From Bermanella sp. WJH001 (GTDB lineage: Bacteria; Pseudomonadota; Gammaproteobacteria; Pseudomonadales; Oceanobacteraceae): a stretch of 64,000 nt of DNA. The notes beneath the pieces were generated by a model. The model saw nothing but the letters and a program-made list of their open reading frames with translations. It did not search any database and had not been told where the DNA came from. Position numbers and translations under genes: made by a program. Of the stretch, positions 8,922 through 18,417 are shown piece after piece; the first letter of the stretch is position 1, and each line of letters opens with the position of its first letter. The DNA is taken from the NCBI RefSeq assembly GCF_030070105.1, contig NZ_JASJOO010000003.1, positions 543,155 through 607,154 on the forward strand, given 5' to 3'.

Positions 8922-10652
8922 TCACCTCAAGCTCTCAAGCGACAAAGCATTATCATCAAGACTGGCAGAAACCTTAAATACTTCACTTATGGATGTCTTA
9001 CCCAGTACGGCTAATTCAAGCGCATAAGACGACAAAGGCGAATACAAGTCACTTTCTTTTGCGAGTTTAATAAATAAGGAAGTATCTTGACGACGTAATG
9101 CATCTAACATCCCATCATCGAGTTCGAGCAATTCATAGACGCCCGTTCGCCCAACATAACCCGTATTAGAGCAATGATGGCAGCCATCACCTTTATAAAA
9201 AGTATTGGTTTCTGGGTCGCTGCCTATTCCAATCAGCCAACTTTTTTCTTGCGGCGATAGAGAATAAGGGGACTTACAGTTTTGACATATTTTTCTAATC
9301 AAACGCTGACCAATCACCGCGCGCAAACTTGAAGCGACAAGATAAGAGTCTGCCCCCATATCCATCAACCGCATCGCCGTGGAGATGGCATCATTTGTAT
9401 GAAGAGTCGAAAGCACCATATGCCCTGTCATGGCTGCGCGAAGTGCTATCTCTGTGGTTTCCGTATCCCGCATCTCACCAATTAAAATAATATCTGGATC
9501 TTGCCTGAGTGCAGTGCGCAAAATTTTTGCAAACGTTAAATCTATTTTTGTATTGATTTGCACCTGATTAATACGAGGCAAGCGATATTCAACAGGATCT
9601 TCTGCGGTTATGATTTTTTTATTTTCAGCGTTTAAAGTATTTAATGCGGCGTAAAGCGTGGTACTTTTACCGCTACCGGTTGGTCCAGTCACCAGCACCA
9701 TACCGTGTGGACGAGTAATGAGCGTGCGAAAACGTTTTAATATTTTTGGCGTCATGCCCAACGAGCTGATATTCAGTAAACCCTGACTCTGATCAAGCAA
9801 TCGCATCACAACCGCTTCACCGTACTGAGTTGGCAACGTTGATAAACGCACATCAATACTACGGTTTAATATACGAATATTAAAACGGCCATCTTGTGGT
9901 AAGCGCTTTTCAGAAATATCCAAGCCACTCATAATCTTAAGACGACTTACCAACGCACTCACGACACGACGCTCTTTCATGACTTGTTCTTGTAACTCGC
10001 CATCAATGCGTAAGCGAACCCTTAACACGGTCTCATCAGGTTCAATATGAATATCAGAAGCCGTTACCTGTACCGCATCTTCAAATATATTTTGTAATAA
10101 GCGTACAACAGGGGCTTCAGAAGCATCGGACTCGGCTAATAATGTTTCTAAATCTAAATCACTTTGACCAAGTTCTTCATCTAGCTCACCCGCAATTGAT
10201 GCTATTTGCTCAGTACGACGATAAATCCTATCGATGGCATTAAGCACCTCATGCTCTTTAACAAACGCAGGTACTATTTTTTTCTTAAGTGCTCGTTGAA
10301 CCTCATCTACCGCCAAAATATCAAGAGGGTCCATAAACCCTACAAAATATTGATTCTCTTCTTCCATTAAGATAATGGCACGATAACGACGAGCAATGCT
10401 TTCTGGTAATCGCCTTGTTACTTTACTATTAAATTGAAACCTTGATATGTCTATAAATGGCATTGCAAAATGAGATGACAATTCAAGTAATAGGTCATCT
10501 TCACTTACAAAACCAAGATCAATCACAGCCCGGCCAAACTTTCTACCAGAGCGTTTTTGTTCATCTAAAACCATCATCAATTGTTCTTGAGTGATGATGC
10601 CTTTTTCAATGAGTAAATCCCCAACCCTTACTTTGCTGAATTTATCTTTCAT
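8922..10652 (-). CDS. mshE: MshE, pilus extension ATPase with MshEN-type N-terminus
   Basis: A 576-aa GspE/PilB-family ATPase. The ATG at 10652 is preferred over an upstream GTG at 10661 because GGTGAT lies 6 nt upstream. The N-terminus has two R-x-G-x-x-L/V-x-x-x-G-like repeats (VRVGDLLIEKGIITQEQL near residue 8 and KFGRAVIDLGFVSEDDL near 37). These match the MshEN module, known in this family to bind cyclic di-GMP. The ATPase core has Walker A GPTGSGKSTT near residue 325, an Asp box (ILIGEMRDTET) and a His box. A four-cysteine zinc motif (CQNC...CHHC) lies in the C-terminal third. It powers pilin polymerisation at the inner membrane. Confidence 0.94.
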   Translation of the reverse strand: MKDKFSKVRVGDLLIEKGIITQEQLMMVLDEQKRSGRKFGRAVIDLGFVSEDDLLLELSSHFAMPFIDISRFQFNSKVTRRLPESIARRYRAIILMEEENQYFVGFMDPLDILAVDEVQRALKKKIVPAFVKEHEVLNAIDRIYRRTEQIASIAGELDEELGQSDLDLETLLAESDASEAPVVRLLQNIFEDAVQVTASDIHIEPDETVLRVRLRIDGELQEQVMKERRVVSALVSRLKIMSGLDISEKRLPQDGRFNIRILNRSIDVRLSTLPTQYGEAVVMRLLDQSQGLLNISSLGMTPKILKRFRTLITRPHGMVLVTGPTGSGKSTTLYAALNTLNAENKKIITAEDPVEYRLPRINQVQINTKIDLTFAKILRTALRQDPDIILIGEMRDTETTEIALRAAMTGHMVLSTLHTNDAISTAMRLMDMGADSYLVASSLRAVIGQRLIRKICQNCKSPYSLSPQEKSWLIGIGSDPETNTFYKGDGCHHCSNTGYVGRTGVYELLELDDGMLDALRRQDTSLFIKLAKESDLYSPLSSYALELAVLGKTSISEVFKVSASLDDNALSLESLR

Positions 10653-11568
10653 GTTGATCACCAGTTAACTGTGTGATTCTTTGCTTAACAAAAGAATAAA
10701 GAGGCGCTGGTAACGTATTGGACCTCAACGAGCGTTGATATTCGATTAAGGCATCATCGTATTTTGATAATGCATCAAAACTGATTGCCGCTCCTACTCG
10801 CCACTTAGGTTCATTGGGCTCAATTTCGGCAAGTGCCTTATATAGATCAATGGCATTTTGATGATTTTTGCTTCTTTGCTCGCCCTGAGCACCCATGGCA
10901 ATCAGGCTTATTTTATTATTTGTCTTAGGCAGTAACTTCTGAATATATGGCCACACTTTTTCTGGTTGAGAAATCATTAATTTTCTGATCAGTAACTCAT
11001 CATTTTGAATGGATTTTATTACAGGTTCTTTACTTCTTTCATTCGCTTTTCTTTTAACATCACTATTTTTAGCCCTTTCTAATTTATTGATATTAGATAT
11101 TTTTTTAGCCTCAGTATGGCGAATTTCAGATATTAATGGCTTGGTTATATTATGCTTTTGTTCAACTAAAACAGGTTGATATGAAGGCTTCATTTCATCA
11201 GTAACTGGTAATGGGGCTTTAACTTCAACTGCATTAATGTGTGCAGATTTTTCTTCCGTTGAAGATACTAAGGTTGGCAAAGTAATAATGGTATCGTCAT
11301 CATTAGTAATCGTATCAGTAACTATAGTGGATAAAGAATTGATAGCATCTTCCTCAACGCTTAATTCTTGTGACGAATTAAAGCTTAACATTGCAAAGTA
11401 AAGCATTAAGCTGATAAATATGATGAGGACTATAAATATAAAATACGGCTTAAAAGCGTTAAATTTTGAAACGTCATCTTCGCCATATTCAAATGGAATA
11501 TTGGGAATATAATGGTGCTGTCTACGACGCTGGTGTAAATCTTTTAAAATATCATTAACAACACTCAT
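10642..11568 (-). CDS. mshN: MshN, TPR-containing pilus biogenesis protein
   Basis: A 308-aa protein beginning MSVVNDILKDLHQRR, the usual MshN N-terminus. AGGAG lies about 7 nt before the ATG at 11568; the frame upstream of this overlaps mshM. One membrane helix lies at about residues 42-62, followed by a long Lys/Ser/Thr-rich linker. The C-terminal region from about 210 has tetratricopeptide-like helices (NHQNAIDLYKALAEIEPNEP, YDDALIEYQRSL). It probably scaffolds the periplasmic part of the pilus machine. The stop overlaps the start of mshE. Confidence 0.87.
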   Translation of the reverse strand: MSVVNDILKDLHQRRRQHHYIPNIPFEYGEDDVSKFNAFKPYFIFIVLIIFISLMLYFAMLSFNSSQELSVEEDAINSLSTIVTDTITNDDDTIITLPTLVSSTEEKSAHINAVEVKAPLPVTDEMKPSYQPVLVEQKHNITKPLISEIRHTEAKKISNINKLERAKNSDVKRKANERSKEPVIKSIQNDELLIRKLMISQPEKVWPYIQKLLPKTNNKISLIAMGAQGEQRSKNHQNAIDLYKALAEIEPNEPKWRVGAAISFDALSKYDDALIEYQRSLRSNTLPAPLYSFVKQRITQLTGDQHER

Positions 11569-11576
11569 AGAAACTC

Positions 11577-12494
11577 CTAAACCCAGCCAAAAAACCATTT
11601 GGGTTTATATTCAATACTTTCTGTGTCTTGCGCGGCTCGTCTTATCATGGCTCGAGTGACGGTTCGACTACCTTTTGAGAAGGCAATTAAAAGTGACTTG
11701 CCACTTAAAATACTTAACAGCCTAGGAATACCTTTGCTGTATTCATAAAGAGCATTAATGGCTCCTTCATTAAAAATTGGTTTTCCGTTATACCCAGCAA
11801 CAGCCAATCGATGGTAGACATATTGCCTTACATGAGATTTATTTAAGTTTTCAATATTCTGGCTAAATGTAATGCGTTGGCGTAATTGCCTTAAATTATG
11901 TTTACTTAATGTTTCGTCAAGTTCTGGCTGCGCAAACATAACAATCTGCATAAGCTTTTCACTTTCTGTCTCAAGATTAGTAAATAACCGTAATGCTTCA
12001 ACACTTTCTTCAGGCAACGATTGAGCTTCATCAATAACCAGCACCACTCGTTTATTATTAAGTGCAAATTTCAATAACCGCTTATTAATGGCATCCATTA
12101 TTTCATCATCCCCTAGCCATTCCATGTCAGGGACTTGTAATTCTCTTGCTAACGCTCGTTTTAGCTCGATTGGGTTCAAATTCGGATTGGGAATATACGC
12201 GCTGTAATACTTATCCTCATTTAATGAATTGAGTAAGCGCCGACAAAGCAATGTTTTACCCGTCCCCACTTCCCCAATGATTTTGATAATCCCCTCGCCA
12301 CTGGCCACTGCAAACATTAATGTTGAGAAGCACTGCTGATGTGACGGTAAATCTACATAAAAGCTGGTATTGGGCAATAACAAAAATGGCATTTCATTTA
12401 AATTAAAAAAACCTTTAAATTCATCAAGAACTCGCTCCATTGGATCTTGAGCCTGAATAGAATCAGTTGGTTTCATGGCGTTTAAGCTACTCAT
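11577..12494 (-). CDS. mshM: MshM, AAA+ ATPase of the GspA/ExeA type
   Basis: A 305-aa AAA+ ATPase. Visible motifs are Walker A GEVGTGKT near residue 75, Walker B VVLVIDEAQSLP near 155, and a sensor/arginine-finger region LRQLRQRITFS near 205. It belongs to the ExeA/MshM family, which assists outer-membrane secretin assembly. Its ATG is 8 nt inside the mshL end, with AAGGAG upstream. The neighbours mshL (secretin) and mshN support the role. Confidence 0.92.
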   Translation of the reverse strand: MSSLNAMKPTDSIQAQDPMERVLDEFKGFFNLNEMPFLLLPNTSFYVDLPSHQQCFSTLMFAVASGEGIIKIIGEVGTGKTLLCRRLLNSLNEDKYYSAYIPNPNLNPIELKRALARELQVPDMEWLGDDEIMDAINKRLLKFALNNKRVVLVIDEAQSLPEESVEALRLFTNLETESEKLMQIVMFAQPELDETLSKHNLRQLRQRITFSQNIENLNKSHVRQYVYHRLAVAGYNGKPIFNEGAINALYEYSKGIPRLLSILSGKSLLIAFSKGSRTVTRAMIRRAAQDTESIEYKPKWFFGWV

Positions 12495-14088
12495 TTTTTG
12501 AGGCTCCTTGCTGCTGCCAGTTTGGGAAATTTCGCCTAATGTTTTCTATTTCATTACTCCAGGCATTATCTTCAATCACTTTGGGTTGTAGCAGTATGAC
12601 CAATTCACTTTTGGTTTGGCTCTGCTGAGTTTGTTGGAACAATGCGCCGATCAATGGAATCCTTGACAACCAAGGCACTCTTGCATCCGTTTTACTTTTC
12701 TTATTTTGTAACAAGCCACCAATCACAACCACTTGGCCACTTTGTGCTTTTATAATGCTATCGGTTTCACGAATACTGCTAAATGCCATTGGTAAGTCGA
12801 AGGTGCTATTACCTACCTCTATGATTTTATTTCTTTCAACCACCTCAGTGACGCTCGGGTGTACATGTAAAATGACTTGATTGTTATCACCTATCTGGGG
12901 GGTAACATCTAATGCGATACCTGAGAAAAATGGGGTTAAGCTCACTTCTGGACTGGTATTAGTAGTTGTGGTTGTGGTTGTGGTATTGGTACTTACATCC
13001 GTCACAAAAAATTCATCGGTACCTACTTTGATGACGGCTTTTTGATTATTAACCGTACTTATGCGTGGACTTGATAGAACTTGAACTTCACCTTGTCGCT
13101 GAAGCAATTGAATAACTCCGGTAAAATCCGATGTATTAAAATTTAGTGAAAATATTCCGGCCAAATTATCAGTATTAACAATGGATTCTGAGGTTAAAGA
13201 TCCCGCCACCTCTTTATTAGAATCCGCATAGGTTGCGTTAATACCTGCGCCAAATGAATCCCATTGAATACCCGCTTGAAAACCATCGCTTAACGTCACT
13301 TCTAATATTTTTGCCTCAATTATCACTTGTTTTTGCAGTGATAATTCAGCACGCTCTAAAAATTCCCCTACCGCATGTAATTCATCAGGAAAAGCTCGAA
13401 CAACAATCAAGCCAGCTTGAGCATCAACAATGACTCGTCTTCCATTCCCATTACCCACCATAAGTTGAATGGATTGCTGTAAGTTTTTCCAAAAATCAGT
13501 ACTCGCCTGTGTATCTAACTTGGTGGCTGTTGATGTGGTCTGTGACGTAGAATTAGAATCACCCGAATTACTATTGGTTTCAGATGAATATATTTGTCCA
13601 CTGGCTACTGATATACCACTGCTCCCCTGACGGGCAACATTTAAATAATTCAATCTAAATACTTTATTTTGTAGCGCCTTTGGTAGAATGCGATAACCGT
13701 AAGCTGTTTGAATATATTGCAGCCCATAACTATCTCTTACTGCATCTAATGTTTCTTCAAGTGTCACGTTTTTTAAATTAATAGTGATTTTTTGTTTTAC
13801 ATCAGGATGAACCACCATATTGATGCCTAAACCATCCACTAACCCCAAAAAGAATGAACTGGCGGGGTTGTTTTTTGCGACCACATCAAATCGTTCTGGT
13901 ATGAGTTTGCCATTTAGCTCTGGCATCAAGGCATCATATGCAGACTGGGGAACGTCTACCTGCTTTGACATATCAGCAATATTTTTAAACGCTTCGTCTT
14001 TCACTTCGTAGTTTTTTTCAGGCGAAGTGGTACAGCCTAATAGAATTAAGAAAATAGCATATCCACACACCTTAAAGGCTTTAATCAT
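12487..14088 (-). CDS. mshL: MshL, outer-membrane secretin lipoprotein
   Basis: A 533-aa lipoprotein with lipobox ILLGC (Cys19). An N-terminal STN-like domain occupies about residues 75-125 (VHPDVKQKITINLKNVTLEETLD). A Ser/Thr-rich low-complexity loop lies near 160-195, then N1-type repeats. The C-terminal secretin domain (about 285-515) carries the signature VVIGGLLQNKKSKTDARVPW followed by LSRIPLIGALF. The poly-Thr stretch near residue 370 is a local expansion. It forms the outer-membrane channel through which the pilus leaves the cell. Confidence 0.94.
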   Translation of the reverse strand: MIKAFKVCGYAIFLILLGCTTSPEKNYEVKDEAFKNIADMSKQVDVPQSAYDALMPELNGKLIPERFDVVAKNNPASSFFLGLVDGLGINMVVHPDVKQKITINLKNVTLEETLDAVRDSYGLQYIQTAYGYRILPKALQNKVFRLNYLNVARQGSSGISVASGQIYSSETNSNSGDSNSTSQTTSTATKLDTQASTDFWKNLQQSIQLMVGNGNGRRVIVDAQAGLIVVRAFPDELHAVGEFLERAELSLQKQVIIEAKILEVTLSDGFQAGIQWDSFGAGINATYADSNKEVAGSLTSESIVNTDNLAGIFSLNFNTSDFTGVIQLLQRQGEVQVLSSPRISTVNNQKAVIKVGTDEFFVTDVSTNTTTTTTTTNTSPEVSLTPFFSGIALDVTPQIGDNNQVILHVHPSVTEVVERNKIIEVGNSTFDLPMAFSSIRETDSIIKAQSGQVVVIGGLLQNKKSKTDARVPWLSRIPLIGALFQQTQQSQTKSELVILLQPKVIEDNAWSNEIENIRRNFPNWQQQGASKNE

Positions 14089-14090
14089 TG

Positions 14091-14435
14091 CTATTGCCTC
14101 ACTTTTTTAATTGGATAACTTAATTTAATAACTGACACCTTACCGTCTTTCGATAGTGTCACTTTATTCTCTTCAATTTTTACAACTTGAGCTTTATTTA
14201 TGTGATCGCCTTCTTTTAATACATACCCATTAATCACTGCTCGATTGCCTTGTTCAGCAATCACTATTTGTCTTAAGTTGTAATAATATTGGCTCTTCTT
14301 TTTTGCTTTTTGTGTTGTGTCTTTTTTTACACTTCTGTATTCAGGTGGTGCCATTGGGTCGTACTGCTGTGCCAGCAGAAAATTACTATTGCTCGTTATA
14401 AGTAACATTAAAAAAAGTAATGCCCATCGCTTCAT
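14091..14435 (-). CDS. mshK: MshK, periplasmic pilus biogenesis protein (PilP-like)
   Basis: A 114-aa protein with a signal peptide (MKRWALLFLMLLITSNSNFLLA). The next residues, Q-Q-Y-D-P-M-A-P-P, resemble the D-P-x-x-P element of PilP/GspC-like proteins, followed by a small beta domain (VINGYVLKEGDHINKAQVVKI). It lies 2 nt before mshL and 1 nt after mshJ. In known msh operons this position is MshK, thought to link the inner-membrane complex to the secretin. Confidence 0.86.
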   Translation of the reverse strand: MKRWALLFLMLLITSNSNFLLAQQYDPMAPPEYRSVKKDTTQKAKKKSQYYYNLRQIVIAEQGNRAVINGYVLKEGDHINKAQVVKIEENKVTLSKDGKVSVIKLSYPIKKVRQ

Positions 14436-15080
14436 CTAGAGACCCAATACTTTATTACTTGTACTAATTGTATGAACCTTCAATGTTAAACTCCCTTGAG
14501 GATAACGGGTGGTTTTATATTCAATTTCATCCCAATATAGTTGCCAAGATTGATTTTCAATTGACTTAATATAGTCCAAACCGTCTAAGTACTTTCCTCG
14601 CATTTCAATCACTAACCCATGTTCATACAACACTTGGTTTGAATCTTTAGACTGGTTTAACTCTATTACTTTAGCTTTTTGATTCTTGATTGATTGGAAT
14701 TCCAATCGGCTCTTTTCCAAAATACCTTTAAATACCATGTTCATTTTTTCTGGTTGAATCAAAGCACTGGTAATATTGTTGATTTTATTTTGCTGCTCTT
14801 CTGACTTTAATTTCAACGCATTGAGTTTATTTCTATAAGGCAAACTAACATCTTTTTTTGAACGCTCTTCCAATACTCGAATATCATATTTTGAGGCATT
14901 AATACCCACGATCATCTGCTCACTTCTATTTTTTATGCCCTGGTAGTTCACCCAAAGCGGATGCCATGCCAACAACACAAACAAAGCTAGCACAAAGCTC
15001 GTAGTGGCTAGCGCTATTAATTTACGCTCCCTGATACTAAGCGCATTAATTTTTACTTGTAGCTTTTTCCAGATAGTCAT
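14436..15080 (-). CDS. mshJ: MshJ, inner-membrane alignment protein (PilO-like)
   Basis: A 214-aa bitopic protein: a short basic cytoplasmic tail, one membrane helix at about residues 24-42 (LIALATTSFVLALFVLLAW), a coiled-coil stretch to about 110, and a small periplasmic domain. This is the PilO/GspM architecture. It overlaps the preceding PilN-like gene by 35 nt and abuts mshK, consistent with coupled production of alignment-complex subunits. Confidence 0.87.
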   Translation of the reverse strand: MTIWKKLQVKINALSIRERKLIALATTSFVLALFVLLAWHPLWVNYQGIKNRSEQMIVGINASKYDIRVLEERSKKDVSLPYRNKLNALKLKSEEQQNKINNITSALIQPEKMNMVFKGILEKSRLEFQSIKNQKAKVIELNQSKDSNQVLYEHGLVIEMRGKYLDGLDYIKSIENQSWQLYWDEIEYKTTRYPQGSLTLKVHTISTSNKVLGL

Positions 15081-15678
15081 CTAATGACATCTCCTGTAAT
15101 TCTGAGCTCACTACAAATTTCATTTCTGCTCCGTCACGTTTTAAATCAAAAACCTCAAATTGCATTGATTTAAATATTTCTAACTCTGATATTTTTCTTA
15201 TATATTCAGGCAAACTGCTTGGCTCGTTCACTCGACCATAAAGAGACAATGAATCACCGCCCTTGGTAATAACTATTTTTGTTAACCATAAATTATCTTG
15301 TTTAATTTCTGTTAGACCTTGTAAATATACCGAAAAAGTTTGTTTTCTTATGACACCTCTTCTTCCATCAAGATAATCAAGCACATTTTCGTTTCTTTTA
15401 ACTTGAAGTTCATAAGCTTCAATTGTTTTTAACAATATTTCACTTATTTCAGGTTCTGGATTTTGACGATACGCGATGTCAAATTGCTCTTTCCAATACT
15501 CTGTTTGCTCAGTTAATTCTTTATTTATGTTTTCTTCCTTTAGGGTTAATACATACAAAGCAATACTAATAATCACCCCAATAAATAAAACATAACCCAT
15601 TAACAAAAATATCGTATTTGCAGAATACTCAGGCTCGATTTTTTTGAACTCTTCTAAATATAAATTAACCTGTTGCAT
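15046..15678 (-). CDS. PilN-like protein between mshI and mshJ (MshI2-type)
   Basis: A 210-aa bitopic protein beginning [13 protein letters not shown]. The N-terminal Q-x-N-L-Y motif is like that of PilN/GspL-C proteins, which in type IV pili contacts the PilM-like partner. A membrane helix lies at about residues 22-42, then a coiled coil and a ferredoxin-like periplasmic domain. Its ATG shares 1 nt with the mshI stop. In some gammaproteobacteria this gene is annotated as mshI2 or as a PilN-domain MSHA protein. Confidence 0.85.
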   Translation of the reverse strand: MQQVNLYLEEFKKIEPEYSANTIFLLMGYVLFIGVIISIALYVLTLKEENINKELTEQTEYWKEQFDIAYRQNPEPEISEILLKTIEAYELQVKRNENVLDYLDGRRGVIRKQTFSVYLQGLTEIKQDNLWLTKIVITKGGDSLSLYGRVNEPSSLPEYIRKISELEIFKSMQFEVFDLKRDGAEMKFVVSSELQEMSLDDYLEKATSKN

Positions 15679-16730
15679 TAAGCTGTCCGCCTCAACACAG
15701 CACCAATTACCGGCAACAAATACATTTCTTCTATTTCCTGAAATTGTATATCTTCACTCATCGCTATATATTTCTTACATTCAAGATCAACCACTTTAGG
15801 CGATAATGATTTCTGCATTGGCTGTTGTAATTTCAAACCATCAACACCTGTTGGCAACAAATACACCTTGCTGGCAATTCCTTTTCCCAATTGACTCTCG
15901 TAATAATCAAGAGATCTTTGAACATCTAATATAAAGCGGTCTAACATCATTACTCTGTCGTGTTCTTCAGTGTCATCTTCATGGGCTGCCATTTGAAAAT
16001 TGATTTCATATTCATCTTGATGATCCGCGCGTCCGACTTGCTTATCTGTTGAATCTCCATGCTGAACTAGACTGGCATATCCCATTTCTATGGAACGTGA
16101 TAGATACATAGCCTCATGACTAAACATCAAAATCTCACCGCTGTTTTCTTTCAAGCTCAATATGGCAATGGTGCCTTTTTCCATATCTGGTAGATGCAAT
16201 GAAATATTTCTTAGTGCCATCTCTTCTATATCAATCACCTTTGGATCAAGGCCGCAACTACGGATAAATTTCAACTTGCTCTCGATAACACTTCGATCCA
16301 CTGCTACTACATATAGCATTTTCATACGCCCACGATAGGCATCGGCGGGCAACGGAAAGATATCTATGACAGTGTCTTCTATTGGTTGAGAAATGAGGTC
16401 TTTAAGGCGCCAACGAACCGCTTCTCTTAGTTCGTCATCTTCCACAGGAGGGGTTTCTATTAACTCTAACTCGTATTCACTCTTATCTAATACATAGTGG
16501 CAATCGGCATTTTTTAACTTATTTTTACTTACCCAATACTGCACATATGGCAAAACACTGGGTCCTTGAATTGGCTCAAAATCCAACTTCAATATCTTGA
16601 ACTCACCATTAATCATTTCACCATGGCTAATGGCTACGCCTTGCTCAAACACGCTAAGGCCTACCACACCTTTTGGCTTAGTAATTTTTTTGGTAAACCA
16701 CCGACGTGGATCTAGCGCCCAATTAAACAG
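15678..16730 (-). CDS. mshI: MshI, PilM-like actin-fold protein; probable CTG start
   Basis: The frame has no ATG near its 5' end. The first conventional start is GTG at 16667, with AAAAGG directly against it, too close for normal use. The frame continues upstream without a stop for 21 codons to a CTG at 16728-16730. That CTG has AAAGGAG 7 nt upstream and an in-frame stop immediately before the ribosome site. The added residues read [M][20 protein letters not shown], a plausible basic N-terminus, giving 350 aa. The body resembles PilM/MshI ([16 protein letters not shown], then [20 protein letters not shown]). It is the first gene of the operon. If GTG is used, the protein has 329 aa. Confidence 0.85.
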   Translation of the reverse strand: MFNWALDPRRWFTKKITKPKGVVGLSVFEQGVAISHGEMINGEFKILKLDFEPIQGPSVLPYVQYWVSKNKLKNADCHYVLDKSEYELELIETPPVEDDELREAVRWRLKDLISQPIEDTVIDIFPLPADAYRGRMKMLYVVAVDRSVIESKLKFIRSCGLDPKVIDIEEMALRNISLHLPDMEKGTIAILSLKENSGEILMFSHEAMYLSRSIEMGYASLVQHGDSTDKQVGRADHQDEYEINFQMAAHEDDTEEHDRVMMLDRFILDVQRSLDYYESQLGKGIASKVYLLPTGVDGLKLQQPMQKSLSPKVVDLECKKYIAMSEDIQFQEIEEMYLLPVIGAVLRRTA

Positions 16731-16807
16731 ATGCCTACTCCTTTAGACCTAATATTCAGGTAAACTGTCCTTCTTTAATCCTAGCCAAACATTGTAGAAA
16801 CTCCACT

Positions 16808-17272
16808 ATGCTGCACGTTGTATTATTTGAGCCTGAAATCCCGCCGAATACCGGTAACATTATTCGTCTGTGTGCCAATACCGGTTTTCAGCTTCATTTA
16901 ATTGAGCCTTTAGGCTTTGAATTGGATGAAAAGCGAGTACGCAGAGCGGGGCTGGATTACCATGAGTTTGCTAAAGTAAAAATCCATAAAGACTGGCAAA
17001 CCTTTATGGATGCGGTACAACCAGCCAATTGTTATGCCATAACCACAAAAGGTCAGCGCTGGCATACGGATGTGTCATTTAAAGAAGGGGATGCCATTGT
17101 GATGGGGCCTGAAACCCGAGGCTTGCCTGATGCCATGCTCGACACGTTATCGCAAGATGAAAAAATCCGAATTCCCATGGTGCCTGACAGTCGCAGCTTG
17201 AACTTATCCAATGCTACTGCGGTAATGGTATATGAAGCTTGGCGTCAATTGGGTTTTGCCGGTGCTAAGTAG
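16808..17272 (+). CDS. trmL: TrmL, tRNA (cytidine/uridine-34-2'-O)-methyltransferase
   Basis: A 154-aa SPOUT-class methyltransferase. It opens [20 protein letters not shown], the conserved N-terminus, with the catalytic Arg in that segment. The knot-forming motifs are [14 protein letters not shown] (about 96-109) and [15 protein letters not shown] (about 121-135). Family members use S-adenosylmethionine to methylate the wobble base 34 ribose of leucine tRNAs. The gene is divergent from the msh operon across a 77-nt gap and ends at a strong terminator. Confidence 0.95.
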   Translation: MLHVVLFEPEIPPNTGNIIRLCANTGFQLHLIEPLGFELDEKRVRRAGLDYHEFAKVKIHKDWQTFMDAVQPANCYAITTKGQRWHTDVSFKEGDAIVMGPETRGLPDAMLDTLSQDEKIRIPMVPDSRSLNLSNATAVMVYEAWRQLGFAGAK

Positions 17273-17288
17273 GTATTAATAAATACTA

Positions 17289-17335
17289 GGCATAAAAAAA
17301 CCGAGAACCCTAAGGTATCTCGGTTTTTTTATGCC
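17289..17335. terminator. Bidirectional rho-independent terminator between trmL and secB
   Basis: A perfect 18-bp inverted repeat: 17289-17306 (GGCATA, A-run, CCGAGA) pairs with 17318-17335 across an 11-nt loop. The core CCGAGA/TCTCGG is flanked by A7 and T7, so it would act for trmL rightward and secB leftward. Confidence 0.9.
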
Positions 17336-17344
17336 ATTCACAAA

Positions 17345-17827
17345 TTAATGAGTGGCTTCAGCTTTTGCTTCTTGTTGTGCTTTAGCTTGCTGTACACCTT
17401 GTGCGTAAACGGCATCAAAGTTAACCGGCGCAAGCATCAATGCAGGAAAGCTGCCTTTGATGACTAACGAATCAATGGCTTCGCGTGCGTATGGGAACAA
17501 CAAGTTAGGGCAAAATGAACCCAGAGTCTGATGTAGTGCACCGCCTTCTAGGCCTTCAATTTTGAAGATACCACCTTGTTGTACTTCTGCTAAAAAGGCG
17601 GTCTTGTCTTCGTTTTTAGCGGTTACGGTAAGTGTTAATACCACTTCGTAAACATCATCCGCCAGCTTGTTGCTGCGGGTGTTTAAATCCATATTAATTT
17701 GAGGCTTCCACTGGCCACGGAAAACGTCCGGTGCGTTAGGGCTTTCAAAAGAGACATCTTTTACAAAAATACGTTGAACGCCAAACTGGCCTTTTTGCTG
17801 TTCTGTTTGTGCTGCTTGATCTGTCAT
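17345..17827 (-). CDS. secB: SecB, protein-export chaperone
   Basis: A 160-aa SecB family protein. It contains [19 protein letters not shown] near residue 18, the typical N-terminal strand, and the signature [12 protein letters not shown] at about 106-117. SecB tetramers keep secretory precursors unfolded in the cytoplasm and deliver them to SecA. The acidic C-terminal tail of some homologues is replaced here by an Ala/Gln/Glu-rich end. It lies 17 nt after the rhodanese-like gene, as in many gammaproteobacteria, but no glutaredoxin gene (grxC) separates them. Confidence 0.95.
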   Translation of the reverse strand: MTDQAAQTEQQKGQFGVQRIFVKDVSFESPNAPDVFRGQWKPQINMDLNTRSNKLADDVYEVVLTLTVTAKNEDKTAFLAEVQQGGIFKIEGLEGGALHQTLGSFCPNLLFPYAREAIDSLVIKGSFPALMLAPVNFDAVYAQGVQQAKAQQEAKAEATH

Positions 17828-17844
17828 GACTACTTCTCTAGTTA

Positions 17845-18261
17845 TTATTTTTTGACCAATGGTAGGTTGTTATTGGTCCACTCCATAATGCCGCCACCTA
17901 GGCGATATACCTGTTCAAAGCCGTTATCTTTAAGGGCTTTGCTTGCTGCTGAGGCGGTTTGGCCTGTTTTGCATACTACTATGATGGGGACAGATTTGTG
18001 CTTTTCTAGTTCTTCAATGCGATTTGTGACTTGAGAGTTGGGAATATTGATCGAATCCACCAAGTGACCCGCTTTAAAATCCGCTTTTTCACGAATATCC
18101 AACACCAACGCATTGTTCTGATTAATTAAACGTGTGGCTTCATGGGTGCTGACTTTAGGGCCAGCTTTATGACTGCTATCCCACGCTAATAATGCAAAAA
18201 GCGCTAACAGGGCAGTGACCAACATCCAATTATTTACTGCAAATTCTAGAAACTGTTCCAT
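17845..18261 (-). CDS. Membrane-anchored rhodanese-like protein
   Basis: A 138-aa protein from the ATG at 18261, preceded by GAGGTGG; the longer frame to 18306 has no comparable site. One membrane helix lies at about residues 11-29 ([19 protein letters not shown]), then a rhodanese domain. The active-site loop is V-V-C-K-T-G-Q-T-A (Cys at about 97), followed by [10 protein letters not shown]. It resembles YibN of Escherichia coli, encoded beside secB. The sulfur acceptor is unknown. Confidence 0.9.
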   Translation of the reverse strand: MEQFLEFAVNNWMLVTALLALFALLAWDSSHKAGPKVSTHEATRLINQNNALVLDIREKADFKAGHLVDSINIPNSQVTNRIEELEKHKSVPIIVVCKTGQTASAASKALKDNGFEQVYRLGGGIMEWTNNNLPLVKK

Positions 18262-18417
18262 ATACCACCTCAAATTCTTTGGTGCGCAGTATACCTCAAT
18301 TTTCACGCATCAAAAGCGCAATCCGCATCCGCCATCATCCACGCGCATCGCCAATGGCATGATGAGCCACAAACATGTAAAATCTGACGCATAATCAACC
18401 AAATTTTATAGGGTCAT

